Assembly: GCA_937906775.1 (NCBI GenBank)
Contig: CALCUD010000092.1
Span: 1-48,060, forward strand
Source: an uncultured Clostridia bacterium
GTDB lineage: Bacteria > Bacillota > Clostridia > Christensenellales > Aristaeellaceae
Direction of reading: 5' to 3'
DNA: 48,060 nucleotides
Shown: positions 31,930-40,851 of the stretch, in pieces
Layout of the letters: every line of letters begins with the position of its first letter
Numbering within the stretch: position 1 is the stretch's first letter
Position numbers and translations under genes: made by a program
Notes under the pieces: generated by a model
The model's database searches: none
Told to the model about the DNA's origin: nothing
The model's input: the letters and a program-made list of their open reading frames with translations, nothing else

Positions 31930-34900
31930 GTGAAAGAAAAGCTGATCGGCGTATGCCTGACACAGGTCCATTCCCAGCTCAATATCGGCCTTCTGAAACA
32001 TCTGTACCGTTTCTTTTCGGAAAAAGGGTACAGCCTGATCGTTTTCAACGGGGTCCGGGATCCCGGCACGGACGGGCCTTCTGCCGGCGGGGAGGATCAG
32101 TTCTTTTCCCTGATCAATTATGACGCGCTGGCGGCGCTGATCGTTCTGTCCGATTATTTTTCGGACCGGAAAACGCTCTCCTCGGTCATTCAGCAGGCCG
32201 GGGAACACGGCCTGCCCGTTCTCTCCATCGGAGGCATCTGGAACAACTGCGTCTCCATCATCAACGAATATTATCAGTCCTACAAGGAACTGCTGAACCA
32301 TATGATCCGGGTCCACGGGGCGAAAGATACTTTCTTCATCAACGGCTTCCACGACGAGGACAACTCCGCGCTCCGTCTCCAGTGCTACAGGGAGGCATTG
32401 GAGGAAAACGGTCTGTCCTTCAGCGAAAACAATGTGGCTTACGGATACTACTGGTCCGATCATGCCAGGATCATCACCGAAGAACTGATCCGCACCCGCC
32501 GGAAGATCCCGGACGCGATCTTCTGCGCGAACGATACCATGGCCGTGGCGGTTTGCGATACCCTGACGGATCACGGATACCGTGTTCCGGAGGATGTGAT
32601 CGTCACAGGTTTCGACTGCCTGCCCATCGCGGATATTCAGGATCCCCGTCTGGCAACGCTGGACGCCGATCCGGAAGGGCTCGCGCGGCTGGCCGCGGAA
32701 ACGCTGATCCGGATCTTCTCCGGGGAGGAAGTCGAACCGATCCTGCATCATACCTATCTTCCCCGCTATGCCAGATCCTGCGGATGCGACTGCAAATCTC
32801 CCGCCCCCTACAATCTGTATATGCTCTTCCGCCAGAACGAGCTGCTGGTCTCCCACGAAAATCAGCTGCACGAGGATATCGAAAAGGTCCTCCGGCTGAC
32901 TGACATCAACGCGATCTTTTCCGAATTGTCCGGTTGTCTTCTTCCCTCTTCCGCCGTCTGCCTGAACCGGAATATTCTGGGTCCTTCACAGGATCAGGAA
33001 TCCGGAGACAATCCTCCGGATTCCCAGATGATCGCCATTGTTTCCGGAAACGCCTCGCCGGACAGGCTTCCCTATCAGATCCTTCCGCCGGCGGCGATGA
33101 TCCCGGAAATGATTCTGGCCGATCCCGGACTGTATCTGGTAACAGGCATCTACGCGGATCGGTCGGTATACGGTTATTACACGGTCCGGACCGACCGGAT
33201 CGACGAGAACGTTCAGCTGATCAAGCGGACCGCCGACGTGCTGAACATGCTTTTCAACATTCTTGTCGGACGCGTCCGTGAAAAACGCCTGCTGACCAAT
33301 ATCGAGAACAGCGTATATGTCGATCCGATGACCTCGCTGTACAATCTCCGGGGCGCTTCCCGCTGGTTCGCGCAATATGCCGGAGAGGAAAAGAACCGCG
33401 AATCGGCGCTTGCCCTGTCCGTCTATACGGTGAACCGCTATCTCAGCATCAGCGAAAATTACGGGATCGGCGAAGCGGAAGCCGTTCTCGGAAAGATCAT
33501 CGGACTGATGCGTTCCGCGTTTTCTGAATCGCTGCTGCTGGCCCGGATCAACGAGGATCAGCTGGCCGTATTCATGGCGGCGGAAGACCGCGCACTGGCG
33601 GACGCGGCGCTCCGGTCCTGCGACAGCAAGCTGACGGGGCTGCTCCGGGAATACAACAGGATCTCCGGAAAACCGTATACCGTCGAACTCAACAGCGGCA
33701 GCACCGTACTGGACAGCGGATGGTCGGAGGCTTCCCCCGAAAACATGATCCGCGTCGCGCTGGGCGAAAGCTATCTGAACCGGCTGCGTTCCGGGAATCT
33801 GGAGCCGGAAAGTCAGGACACCGCGGAGGAAAACCTGTACAACGCGTTCAGCCTGATGATGGAAAAGAATCTCCTCAAGTTTGTATTCCAGCCCATCGTC
33901 GACGCGAAAACAGGATCGATCTACGCGTATGAAGCCCTGATGAGAACCGATGATCTGATCGGGATGAGCCCGGTCCAGGTCCTTTCCGTAGCCCAGAGCA
34001 ACAACCGGCTGTATGATGTCGAACGCGAAACCCTGTTCGGCATCATGGAGAAATACACCCGGAACTATCAGAATTTCCGCGGCAGCAAGCTGTTCATCAA
34101 CACCATTCCCGGATACTTCCTGAATCAGAAGGACTGCGACACCCTGATCCGCCGTTTCGAAGATTATCTGGACTGTTTCGTCTTTGAGCTGACGGAGCAG
34201 GATTCCATTTCGGATTACGAGCTGAGCCGGATCAAACAGCTCGCCAAACCGGGGCGGCAGGCCCAGATTGCCATTGACGACTACGGCACAGGTCACAGCA
34301 ATATCGTGAACCTGCTGCGGTATTCCCCGCAGGTGATCAAGATCGACCGGTATCTGATTTCCGGCATTGAGAGCGATCCGAACAAACAGATGTTCGTCAA
34401 GAATACCATATCCTTCGCGCACCAGAACAATATCAAGGCACTGGCCGAAGGCGTCGAAACCTCGGCGGAGCTCCGGACCGTCATCGAGTACGGGATCGAT
34501 CTGATCCAGGGCTTCTATACAGCCCGTCCTTCGGAAAACCCGATCCCTGTCCTCAGTGAAAAAGTCCGCAGCGAGATCATCGAAGAAAATGTCCGCCTGT
34601 CCAAATATGACAGCGCCATGCTGATCTGTACCGCGCACGACGGGGATACCCTGAACCTGTTTGAGCTGGCGCTCCAGAAGTATTCCTTCATCAACATTCA
34701 GGGAGGGACCGTCACCCTCATCGGCGAAATGAGCCACACCGTCGACATGGTCATCCGCTTCCCGGACAACACGGATTCCACCCTGATCCTGGACAACGTC
34801 AACATCAAGGGCGCCACGGAAACAACCGTTCAGCTGGGCAGGAACAGCAACGTGACTCTGGTCATCCGCGGAAAGACCACCCTGAATAAAGAAGGGATCC

Positions 34901-35799
34901 TGGTTCCTCCCTCCTCCACGCTGACGATCAAAGGCGACGGGGATCTGTTTATCAACAACAACCGGAATTACGCCGTCGGGATCGGCGCGAATTATAACAA
35001 CCCGTACGGGACGATCATCCTGGATCTGGACGGCTCCATCACCATGAATTCCACGGGCGACAAAGTCGTCGGGATCGGCGGCGGCCGCGGGGAAGGCCAG
35101 GGCATCCGCTTCCTGAACGGATCCTACAAATTCCTGGCCAGAGGGATCAACGTCATCTGTATCGGCAGCACAGGCGGCGAAGCCGCGATCGATATCGGGA
35201 ACGCTTCCCTGACCACACAGATCCAGGGGAATGACGCTGTCTCCATCGGTTCCCTGACCGGTCACGCGGTCATCCATTCCATCGGAAGCCTGAATCTGAT
35301 CACCGACGGCGAGCGTTCCGTCGGCATCGGCTCCATGGCCGGCACAAGCGAGATCAAATTCAGCGGCGGGTCCGTAACCTCCACGGTCCACTGCGACATC
35401 GGGACCTGTCTGGGAACGCTCAGCGGAGAAACAGAGTTCACCTCCCGGAATACGTTTGTCCGTATTCACGGGGAAGGGACCCGCTGCGTCGGCTTCGGAA
35501 GCCTCACCGGCATGGGAAATGTATATATCAAAAGCGGAACCTGCTACGGCAGCGTCGCTTCGGCGGACGCCATGCTTCTGGGGAACGAACAGACGCGGGT
35601 CTACATCACCGGCGGAAATCTACTGTGGGAAGATCCGGGCACGTCCAGGCCGCTCAGCCCCACGGGAAAGCCGCTGTACTCCCTGTACCCGGATACGGAC
35701 CGCTATGAGCAGACGTTCCGGGACGGCTCCACCTCCTGGACCTACACCGCCGACAGAGCGCCCGACGGCGGGCTGTGCGTATATATCCCGCAACAGTAA
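31930..35799 (+). CDS. Sensor-EAL protein with C-terminal beta-repeat domain
   Basis: About 1289 residues, no signal peptide or membrane helix. Residues 1-280 form a LacI-type periplasmic-binding-like sensor (IGVCLTQVHSQLNIGLLKHLYRF ... PDAIFCANDTMAVAVCDTL ... VTGFD). Residues ~460-620 are a degenerate GGDEF domain: INEDQ replaces GGDEF. Residues ~640-885 are an EAL phosphodiesterase with intact motifs YEALMR, LFINTIP, ELTE, IDDYGTGHSN, KIDR, AEGVET and QGF, so it should hydrolyse cyclic di-GMP. The last ~400 residues are beta-rich, with a repeated VGIGS/GIGG/CIGS-type turn, like a beta-helix or carbohydrate-binding repeat. GTG at 31930 is chosen (GGAGG 8 bases upstream); an earlier start at 31843 lacks an SD. 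Monocistronic. Confidence 0.85.
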   Translation: MKEKLIGVCLTQVHSQLNIGLLKHLYRFFSEKGYSLIVFNGVRDPGTDGPSAGGEDQFFSLINYDALAALIVLSDYFSDRKTLSSVIQQAGEHGLPVLSIGGIWNNCVSIINEYYQSYKELLNHMIRVHGAKDTFFINGFHDEDNSALRLQCYREALEENGLSFSENNVAYGYYWSDHARIITEELIRTRRKIPDAIFCANDTMAVAVCDTLTDHGYRVPEDVIVTGFDCLPIADIQDPRLATLDADPEGLARLAAETLIRIFSGEEVEPILHHTYLPRYARSCGCDCKSPAPYNLYMLFRQNELLVSHENQLHEDIEKVLRLTDINAIFSELSGCLLPSSAVCLNRNILGPSQDQESGDNPPDSQMIAIVSGNASPDRLPYQILPPAAMIPEMILADPGLYLVTGIYADRSVYGYYTVRTDRIDENVQLIKRTADVLNMLFNILVGRVREKRLLTNIENSVYVDPMTSLYNLRGASRWFAQYAGEEKNRESALALSVYTVNRYLSISENYGIGEAEAVLGKIIGLMRSAFSESLLLARINEDQLAVFMAAEDRALADAALRSCDSKLTGLLREYNRISGKPYTVELNSGSTVLDSGWSEASPENMIRVALGESYLNRLRSGNLEPESQDTAEENLYNAFSLMMEKNLLKFVFQPIVDAKTGSIYAYEALMRTDDLIGMSPVQVLSVAQSNNRLYDVERETLFGIMEKYTRNYQNFRGSKLFINTIPGYFLNQKDCDTLIRRFEDYLDCFVFELTEQDSISDYELSRIKQLAKPGRQAQIAIDDYGTGHSNIVNLLRYSPQVIKIDRYLISGIESDPNKQMFVKNTISFAHQNNIKALAEGVETSAELRTVIEYGIDLIQGFYTARPSENPIPVLSEKVRSEIIEENVRLSKYDSAMLICTAHDGDTLNLFELALQKYSFINIQGGTVTLIGEMSHTVDMVIRFPDNTDSTLILDNVNIKGATETTVQLGRNSNVTLVIRGKTTLNKEGILVPPSSTLTIKGDGDLFINNNRNYAVGIGANYNNPYGTIILDLDGSITMNSTGDKVVGIGGGRGEGQGIRFLNGSYKFLARGINVICIGSTGGEAAIDIGNASLTTQIQGNDAVSIGSLTGHAVIHSIGSLNLITDGERSVGIGSMAGTSEIKFSGGSVTSTVHCDIGTCLGTLSGETEFTSRNTFVRIHGEGTRCVGFGSLTGMGNVYIKSGTCYGSVASADAMLLGNEQTRVYITGGNLLWEDPGTSRPLSPTGKPLYSLYPDTDRYEQTFRDGSTSWTYTADRAPDGGLCVYIPQQ

Positions 35800-35806
35800 C
35801 GGATTC

Positions 35807-35854
35807 AAAAAAGCGGTACCGTTCCCCCGCGCCGGGGAAGGTACCGCTTTTTTT
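35807..35854. terminator. Bidirectional terminator
   Basis: AAAAAAGCGGTACC (35807-35820) pairs with GGTACCGCTTTTTT (35840-35853), with an inner GTTCCCC/GGGGAA arm in the loop. It ends the EAL gene and the convergent phosphodiester glycosidase gene. Confidence 0.92.
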
Positions 35855-36791
35855 ATCTGCTCCCGAAGGTGATCAGGCTGCCCTGGGACCGGAGTTTATT
35901 TCCGCCGGAAAGGATGACCTTTCCCATGAACATCATCGTGGCGGTCTCGCCGCCGTCCAGATTCAATGCTTCCGTACATCCGTACTCCTGCATTTTCTCC
36001 GCCAGCCAGTCCAGATGGCATCCGATATATTTAGGAGTCGGCCGTCCCCGCACGGCGATCGCGACATAGTGGTAAGGTTCCACCATCCCGATCGCGACCC
36101 GCGGTTCGCTGTAGGGGTAATACTTCGGATCCAGGATCTGCGCCGGGATCTCCCCGTCCGTCAGGAGGACCGGCCCGAAGGCGAACACCTGAACCGCGCC
36201 CTGCGCCAGATACTCCTCCGCGGTCAGCGCGTCGCAAATGAAACACTTCATGCTTCCGTCCCCGTAAAGGGCCAGCGTGTCCAGATTCGGCCACGGCCTG
36301 GATTTGGCGCTGTTGCGGGTCTTGGTGGCCATGACCTCGCCGTTGCGGATGACCACGCCCTGATACTTGTACTGGCGGATCCGGAGCCCGTACATATCGT
36401 CGGAAAGCGCGAAGACCGGATTGGTCTTCTGCTCGATCAGTTCCGGACTGGCCAGTTTGTATCCCGCCGGCTTCTTCCCGGTCGGCTCCGTCATCACAAC
36501 GCTCAGCGGCTCCTCCGGGGAGGCGGCGATGTCCGCGACGCAGTACTCGCGGATGCGTGTACCGCCTTTGACCTGAACTTCCTCCGTAAACCGGGTGACC
36601 GTGATCTTCAGGGAATCGGAAATGTATTTCCAGACGCCGTTATCCGGATCTTCCACCGTCTCAGGCGCCGCCCCGGAAATGCCCGTCTCCGTTTCGTCCA
36701 GATTGATCTCTTCATCCGGCGCTTCCGCTCCGGCCGCGCCGGACATCCATACCAGGCAGAGCAGAAGCAGGATGGCTGTGATCCGTTTCAA
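35853..36791 (-). CDS. Exported phosphodiester glycosidase (NAGPA/DUF2233) family protein
   Basis: 312 residues. Signal peptide MKRITAILLLLCLVWMSGAAGA, then an acidic linker and the NAGPA domain with ALSDDMYGLR, VFAFGPVLLTDGE, RVAIGMVEPYHYVAIAVRGR and the hallmark EALNLDGGETATMMFMGK. Bacterial relatives occur in the same family as the lysosomal uncovering enzyme, which removes GlcNAc from a phosphodiester, and are thought to act on surface glycans. It is the third gene of the SDR-cysK operon, 14 bases after cysK; the functional link is not obvious. Confidence 0.88.
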   Translation of the reverse strand: MKRITAILLLLCLVWMSGAAGAEAPDEEINLDETETGISGAAPETVEDPDNGVWKYISDSLKITVTRFTEEVQVKGGTRIREYCVADIAASPEEPLSVVMTEPTGKKPAGYKLASPELIEQKTNPVFALSDDMYGLRIRQYKYQGVVIRNGEVMATKTRNSAKSRPWPNLDTLALYGDGSMKCFICDALTAEEYLAQGAVQVFAFGPVLLTDGEIPAQILDPKYYPYSEPRVAIGMVEPYHYVAIAVRGRPTPKYIGCHLDWLAEKMQEYGCTEALNLDGGETATMMFMGKVILSGGNKLRSQGSLITFGSR

Positions 36792-36805
36792 TGCTGTTTC
36801 CTCCG

Positions 36806-37738
36806 TTATTCTTCAAACATCCGGGTCGAAAGATATCGGACGCCGGTATCCGGCAGGATCACGGCAAACGTCTTTCCGTGATTTTCCTCCCGGCGTGCCA
36901 GCCGGACAGCCGCCGCAACGGCGGCCCCGCTGGTGATCCCGACCAGGATCCCCTCCCGGGCCGCGAGTTTCCGCCCCGTCTCATAGGCTTCCTCATCGGT
37001 CACCGTCAGGATCTCATCGATCAGGGAACGGTCCAGCACACCGGGCACAAACCCGGCGCCGATCCCCTGCAGATCGTGTTTCCCGGCCTGTCCTCCGGAC
37101 AGAACGGCTGAACCGGCCGGCTCAACCGCCGCGATCCGCAACCCCGGGATCTGCTCCTTCAGGAAGCGGCCCGTTCCGGTGAGCGTTCCGCCCGTACCGA
37201 CCCCGGCCACCAGCCAGTCCACGTTTCCGTCCGTATCCCGGAAGATCTCGGGACCGGTCGTTTCATAATGCGCCGCCGCGTTGGCCGGATTCTCAAACTG
37301 CCCCGCGATAAAGCTGCCGGGCGTTTTTTTCTGAATCTCCTCCGCCAGAGCGATCGCGCCGCTCATGCCCAGGCTCCCGTCGGAAAGCACAAGCTCCGCG
37401 CCGTAAGCCTTCAGGGTTTTCCGGCGTTCTTCGCTCATGGTGTCCGGCATGACGATCACCGCACGGTAGCCGCGGAGCGCCGCGACCATCGCCAGACCGA
37501 TCCCGGTGTTCCCGGAGGTCGGCTCGATCACGGTCCCTCCCTTTTGAAGAAGGCCGCGCTTTTCCGCGTCGTCGATCAGCGCGCGGCCCACCCGGTCCTT
37601 GGCGGATCCGGCAGGATTCAGATATTCCAGCTTCGCCAGGATCCGTGCTTTCAGTCCCGCTTCCGCCTCGAGATGCTTCAGCTCCAGCAGCGGAGTATTT
37701 CCGATCAGCGCCTCGGCGCTTTCATAAATCACAGACAC
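36806..37738 (-). CDS. cysK: Cysteine synthase (O-acetylserine sulfhydrylase)
   Basis: 310 residues, fold-type II PLP enzyme. Landmarks are IGNTPLLELKHLE, the Schiff-base lysine in NPAGSAKDRVG, the substrate loop TSGNTGIGLAM, MPDTMSEERR, QFENPANAAAHYETTGPEI, and the phosphate loop VGTGGTLTGTGRFLK. It makes cysteine from O-acetylserine and sulfide. It lies 9 bases after the SDR gene and 14 before the glycosidase gene on the minus strand. Confidence 0.96.
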   Translation of the reverse strand: MSVIYESAEALIGNTPLLELKHLEAEAGLKARILAKLEYLNPAGSAKDRVGRALIDDAEKRGLLQKGGTVIEPTSGNTGIGLAMVAALRGYRAVIVMPDTMSEERRKTLKAYGAELVLSDGSLGMSGAIALAEEIQKKTPGSFIAGQFENPANAAAHYETTGPEIFRDTDGNVDWLVAGVGTGGTLTGTGRFLKEQIPGLRIAAVEPAGSAVLSGGQAGKHDLQGIGAGFVPGVLDRSLIDEILTVTDEEAYETGRKLAAREGILVGITSGAAVAAAVRLARREENHGKTFAVILPDTGVRYLSTRMFEE

Positions 37739-37747
37739 AGTCAGTCC

Positions 37748-38566
37748 TCACTTCCTGATATAATAATCCCGCAGGATCTTCGCGTTCAGCCGGGCCGGAA
37801 GCAGTTTGTGGATCCAGACGGCCAGATGCTGGTCCGGACTGGCAATACACTTCCGGTAGGGCAGGCGCTTTTTCGCCAGATTCTTTGCGACGATCCGCCC
37901 CAACCGGTCCGGGTCGGATCCGCCGGACTCGTCCCGGTGAATCGCCGCGATTCCGCTTTCGTATTCCTTCGCATAAGGGGAATCGGAAGACATGGCCGCC
38001 GCGTGCAGGCGGTATTTATCGCTCCCTCCGCGATGGTCGCCGGGTTCGACCAGCATGACTTCGATCCCGAAGGGTTTCACTTCCATCTGGAGGCATTCGG
38101 CATATCCTTCGATCGCGTGCTTGCTGGCGGTATACGCGCTCTGGAAAGGGATCCCGAGCAGGCCGTTGATGGAGGAATACATCACGATCCGGCCGCCGCC
38201 CTGAGCGCGCATGACCGGCAGAACGCTCCGGTTCATCCGGATCATGCCGAGATAGTTCGTATCGATGATCCGGCGGAATTCCTCCGCGGAGGTTTCCTCG
38301 CAGGAACCCAGCACCAGCATCCCCGCGCACTGGACCAGCGCGTCGACATGATCGCTGATCTTCAGGGCATTCTCACAGAAGCTTTTCACGCTTTCCTCAT
38401 CGGTCACATCCAGCTTCAGGCACAGGATCCCGTCTTTCTCCCCGCCGTTTTCAAAGCTGCGTGCTCCGCCGATCACTCTCCATCCGGCTTCAGCCAGTGC
38501 TTTCGCGGTATGGTATCCAAGTCCGCTGGACGCCCCGGTGACCCAGACTGTTTTCTTCCCGCTCAT
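37748..38566 (-). CDS. Short-chain dehydrogenase/reductase
   Basis: 272 residues, classical SDR. WVTGASSGLGYHTAKAL holds the TGxxxGxG cofactor loop, DVTDEESV and QCAGMLVLG follow, and the catalytic Ser and YxxxK are in MYSSINGLLG and YTASKHAIEGY. An NAD(P)-dependent oxidoreductase of unknown substrate. ATG at 38566 is chosen: GGGAG is 8 bases upstream and the protein then begins directly before the Rossmann fold; ATG at 38590 and further upstream starts lack an SD. First gene of the cysK operon. Confidence 0.9.
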   Translation of the reverse strand: MSGKKTVWVTGASSGLGYHTAKALAEAGWRVIGGARSFENGGEKDGILCLKLDVTDEESVKSFCENALKISDHVDALVQCAGMLVLGSCEETSAEEFRRIIDTNYLGMIRMNRSVLPVMRAQGGGRIVMYSSINGLLGIPFQSAYTASKHAIEGYAECLQMEVKPFGIEVMLVEPGDHRGGSDKYRLHAAAMSSDSPYAKEYESGIAAIHRDESGGSDPDRLGRIVAKNLAKKRLPYRKCIASPDQHLAVWIHKLLPARLNAKILRDYYIRK

Positions 38567-38599
38567 GTCCATCGCTCCCGAATCATTCATGATAGCGAT

Positions 38600-38628
38600 A
38601 TTGTAATCCCCGTTCCTTCTTTTCGCAA
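38600..38628 (-). promoter_or_regulatory. Promoter of the SDR-cysK operon
   Basis: Minus strand: TTGCGA (38623-38628), 17-base spacer, TACAAT (38600-38605). Confidence 0.75.
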
Positions 38629-38632
38629 CAGC

Positions 38633-38657
38633 GAAAAAACAGCGCCCTTCCGGGCGC
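38633..38657 (-). terminator. Terminator of the sigma-factor operon
   Basis: GCGCCC (38642-38647) pairs with GGGCGC (38652-38657), loop TTCC; on the minus strand a single G is followed by six U. Confidence 0.85.
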
Positions 38658-38683
38658 CGGGATCGCATTCCGCAGGAGATGAT

Positions 38684-38875
38684 TTATTCTTCCAGCCTTT
38701 TCTCCCTCTTTTCCTGCTTCATCCGGGGCAGGTCACCCGCCGCGTTGACAAAATCCAGATCCTCGTCGGACAGCTGGACCGGGTAGCGGTTTTCCGCCGC
38801 GAAAAGCATGGCTTCCAATGTTTTGTTTCCTTCAAAGCGCTGATATTCAAACAGCTGATCCAGTTTCTTTTCCAT
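38684..38875 (-). CDS. Small acidic protein downstream of the ECF sigma factor
   Basis: 63 residues, strongly charged and helical, no signal peptide or membrane segment: MEKKLDQLFEYQRFEGNKTL, EAMLFAAENRYPVQLSDEDLDFV, ending in a Lys/Arg/Glu tail. It follows the sigma-factor gene by 86 bases, has an SD (AGGAGG) and precedes the operon terminator. I do not recognise the family. Its position suggests a soluble partner such as a small anti-sigma or accessory factor, which is inference only. Confidence 0.7.
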   Translation of the reverse strand: MEKKLDQLFEYQRFEGNKTLEAMLFAAENRYPVQLSDEDLDFVNAAGDLPRMKQEKREKRLEE

Positions 38876-38961
38876 CTTATAACAGCCTCCTTCGGGTTAT
38901 GTTCATCTGCTTATACAGGCCGCCGGACAAAAGGGACCATCCCGGACGGTTTTCACGCGGT

Positions 38962-39444
38962 TCATCCCAAGAGCGTCTTCAGCTGATCCAGCGCTTTTTT
39001 ATGCAGGATCTTCGCGTAGCTGTAGGAGATCCCCATCCGTTCGGCAATTTCCTTCAGCGTATGATGTCCGTAATACTGCAGCACGATCATGTCCCGTTCC
39101 CGCTCGTCAAGGGATTGCAGCGCCTGGGCCAGTTCCTCCAGCGTTTCGCTGTTGCAGACATCCGCCTCGATATCGCTTCCGTCGGAAATCGTCTCGTCCA
39201 GTTCCTCGGACACGTGACGGGTCCTGAAATAATCGAACAGCGTGTTTCGTGCGATCGTATAGACCCACGTCGAAACAGACGCCTTGCTCTCGTCGAAAGT
39301 GTCCGCTTTTTTGACCAGCTTCAGGAACACTTCGGAACACAGATCCTCCGCGAGGATCCGGTTATTGGTTTTATACAGCAGGTATTTTTCGATCTTTGGC
39401 TGATATTCCATATAGATCCGGTTGATCTCAAATTCAGAAAGCAT
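38962..39444 (-). CDS. ECF-type RNA polymerase sigma factor
   Basis: 160 residues. Region 2 covers about residues 10-75 (YLLYKTNNRILAEDLCSEVFLKLVKKAD ... STWVYTIARNTLFDYFR) and region 4 about residues 105-158 (LQSLDERERDMIVLQYYGHHTLKEIAERMGISYSYAKILHKKAL). No region 3 is present, as in ECF sigma factors. It directs polymerase to a special promoter set. No transmembrane anti-sigma factor follows; only a small soluble protein does. Its own promoter is of the ordinary sigma-A type. Confidence 0.92.
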   Translation of the reverse strand: MLSEFEINRIYMEYQPKIEKYLLYKTNNRILAEDLCSEVFLKLVKKADTFDESKASVSTWVYTIARNTLFDYFRTRHVSEELDETISDGSDIEADVCNSETLEELAQALQSLDERERDMIVLQYYGHHTLKEIAERMGISYSYAKILHKKALDQLKTLLG

Positions 39445-39476
39445 ACCGCACCCCGCTTTTCACATTCTGCTTCATT

Positions 39477-39505
39477 ATTGTAAAAAACTGCACAATGCCT
39501 GTCAA
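39477..39505 (-). promoter_or_regulatory. Promoter of the sigma-factor operon
   Basis: Minus strand: TTGACA (39500-39505), 17-base spacer, TACAAT (39477-39482). A housekeeping-type promoter. Confidence 0.85.
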
Positions 39506-39551
39506 GTGCAGATTCCGGGCGATATCACGGCAGGGGATCCGTCTGCTGTCA

Positions 39552-39581
39552 TTGACATCGGATCCGTCTGTTTTATACAAT
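39552..39581 (+). promoter_or_regulatory. Promoter of the esterase gene
   Basis: TTGACA (39552-39557), 18-base spacer, TACAAT (39576-39581); the leader is about 100 bases, GC-rich. Confidence 0.75.
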
Positions 39582-39687
39582 AATACCCGGACCGGCCGGG
39601 AATACCGGGTCCGGCCGCGGCAGTCCGGGCTCCGTTGTCCGGCCGGACGCCGTTCTGTCCGGACATATCATGAAAGGATGATCCCCG

Positions 39688-40458
39688 ATGGCTTTTCTGA
39701 ATATTGAAATGTATTCCCGGTGCCTGAACCGGCACACTTCCTTCAAGGCGGTCCTTCCGACGGATCAACCGGATCCGCATCCCGGAAAAGAAATGAAAAC
39801 GGTCTTTCTGCTCCACGGCTACAGCGGGAAGGGAGACTGCTGGATCCCGGATGAACTGATCGAAAAATATCACTTTGCCGTCATCTGTCCGACAGGGGAA
39901 AACTCCTTCTGGCTCAACGGGCTGTCCTCGGGTCACGCGTTCCAGTCCTTTCTCGGGGAGGAGCTGGTCGTCTTCGTCCGGAACACCTTCGGCCTGGCGA
40001 AGCACCGGGAAAGCACCTTCCTCTGCGGACTCAGCATGGGCGGTTTCGGATCGCTGCACACGGCGCTCGCCTACCCGGAGGTCTTTGGAAAGGCGGTCTG
40101 CCTCAGCTCCGCTCTGATCGAGCGCGAAGTCGCCGGGATGAAACCGGGCGTCGGAAACGGGATCGCGAATTACGACTACTACCGGGAATGCTTCGGGGAG
40201 CCGGAAAAGCTGATGGAAAGTGAAAACGCGCCCGAAACGCTGGTCCGGAAGATCCTCGCGGGCGGCGGCTCAGTCCCGATGCCGGACATTTATATGGCCT
40301 GCGGAACCGAGGATTTCCTGCTTGAGACCAACCGTGAAATGCACCGTTTCCTGGATGAAAACCTTGTTCCGCACACCTATCTGGAATGGGCCGGAAATCA
40401 CGACATGAAATTCTGGCAGGAAGGGCTTCAGAAGTTCATTCCGGAGATCATGGCCTGA
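39688..40458 (+). CDS. Esterase-D-like alpha/beta hydrolase
   Basis: 256 residues. The fold begins with MAFLNIEMYSRCLNRHTSF and VFLLHGYSGKGDCW (oxyanion region), the nucleophile elbow is CGLSMGGFGSLH, the acid is in MACGTEDFLL and the catalytic His in WAGNHDMKFW. This is the putative esterase family that includes acetylxylan, feruloyl and S-formylglutathione esterases. It is probably cytoplasmic, as no signal peptide is visible. SD AAAGGA lies before the ATG. Single gene next to an insertion-sequence remnant. Confidence 0.88.
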   Translation: MAFLNIEMYSRCLNRHTSFKAVLPTDQPDPHPGKEMKTVFLLHGYSGKGDCWIPDELIEKYHFAVICPTGENSFWLNGLSSGHAFQSFLGEELVVFVRNTFGLAKHRESTFLCGLSMGGFGSLHTALAYPEVFGKAVCLSSALIEREVAGMKPGVGNGIANYDYYRECFGEPEKLMESENAPETLVRKILAGGGSVPMPDIYMACGTEDFLLETNREMHRFLDENLVPHTYLEWAGNHDMKFWQEGLQKFIPEIMA

Positions 40459-40851
40459 CCGGTTTCCGCCGGCTGCCCGAATACGGAATAACGGGGTCCG
40501 TAAAAAGCACGCCCGCCTGCCGGATGACCCGCGCGGAAAGAAACGGGCCGCAGCCGGAGAAAAAAATTTCCGAAAGGTCACTTTTCAAGGTAAGTTCCGG
40601 TTTTGCGTCAGTAAGTTCCGGAAGTTGCTGACGCCATAAAAATCAAGGTAATGGAGGCGATACACAAGCATCAGAGATGGTATTTCAGGTGGAAAAGAGT
40701 GTCCAAAACGGATATAATCATGCCGCAGCAGGCGAAAGAAGGGTACAGCAAACAAGCGAGTGAAACCTGAAAAGGAATGCTTTTCAAAGTAAATTCCGCC
40801 CGCTGAAATAAGTTGTACTGCGCTGCATCTCGGAATCAGATCAGATATCGT
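40459..40851. other. Intergenic region with insertion-sequence-like repeats
   Basis: No recognised gene. It holds the words CTTTTCAAGGTAAGTTCCGG (40581-40600) and CTTTTCAAAGTAAATTCCGC (40780-40799), 17 of 20 identical, plus another GTAAGTTCCG at 40611-40620. GCGTCAG (40605-40611) and CTGACGC (40628-40634) form a 7-bp stem enclosing the palindrome TTCCGGAA. A 40-codon open frame from ATG at about 40651 is basic, but unsupported. The pattern suggests the end of the adjacent IS30-type element. Confidence 0.5.
40581..40799. repeat. Imperfect 20-bp direct repeats, 199 bp apart
   Basis: Copies at 40581-40600 and 40780-40799 share TTTTCAARGTAARTTCCG; a shorter third copy is at 40611-40620. They may be insertion-sequence end repeats. 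Confidence 0.5.

Noticed and set aside
32986..35469. 827-codon minus-strand frame opposite the EAL fusion gene
   Set aside because: Asp/Gly/Val-rich mirror translation; the + strand has catalytic EAL motifs in order.
40651..40770. 40-codon basic open frame starting MEAIHKHQRWYF
   Set aside because: No convincing SD distance, no recognised family, and it lies between insertion-sequence repeats.
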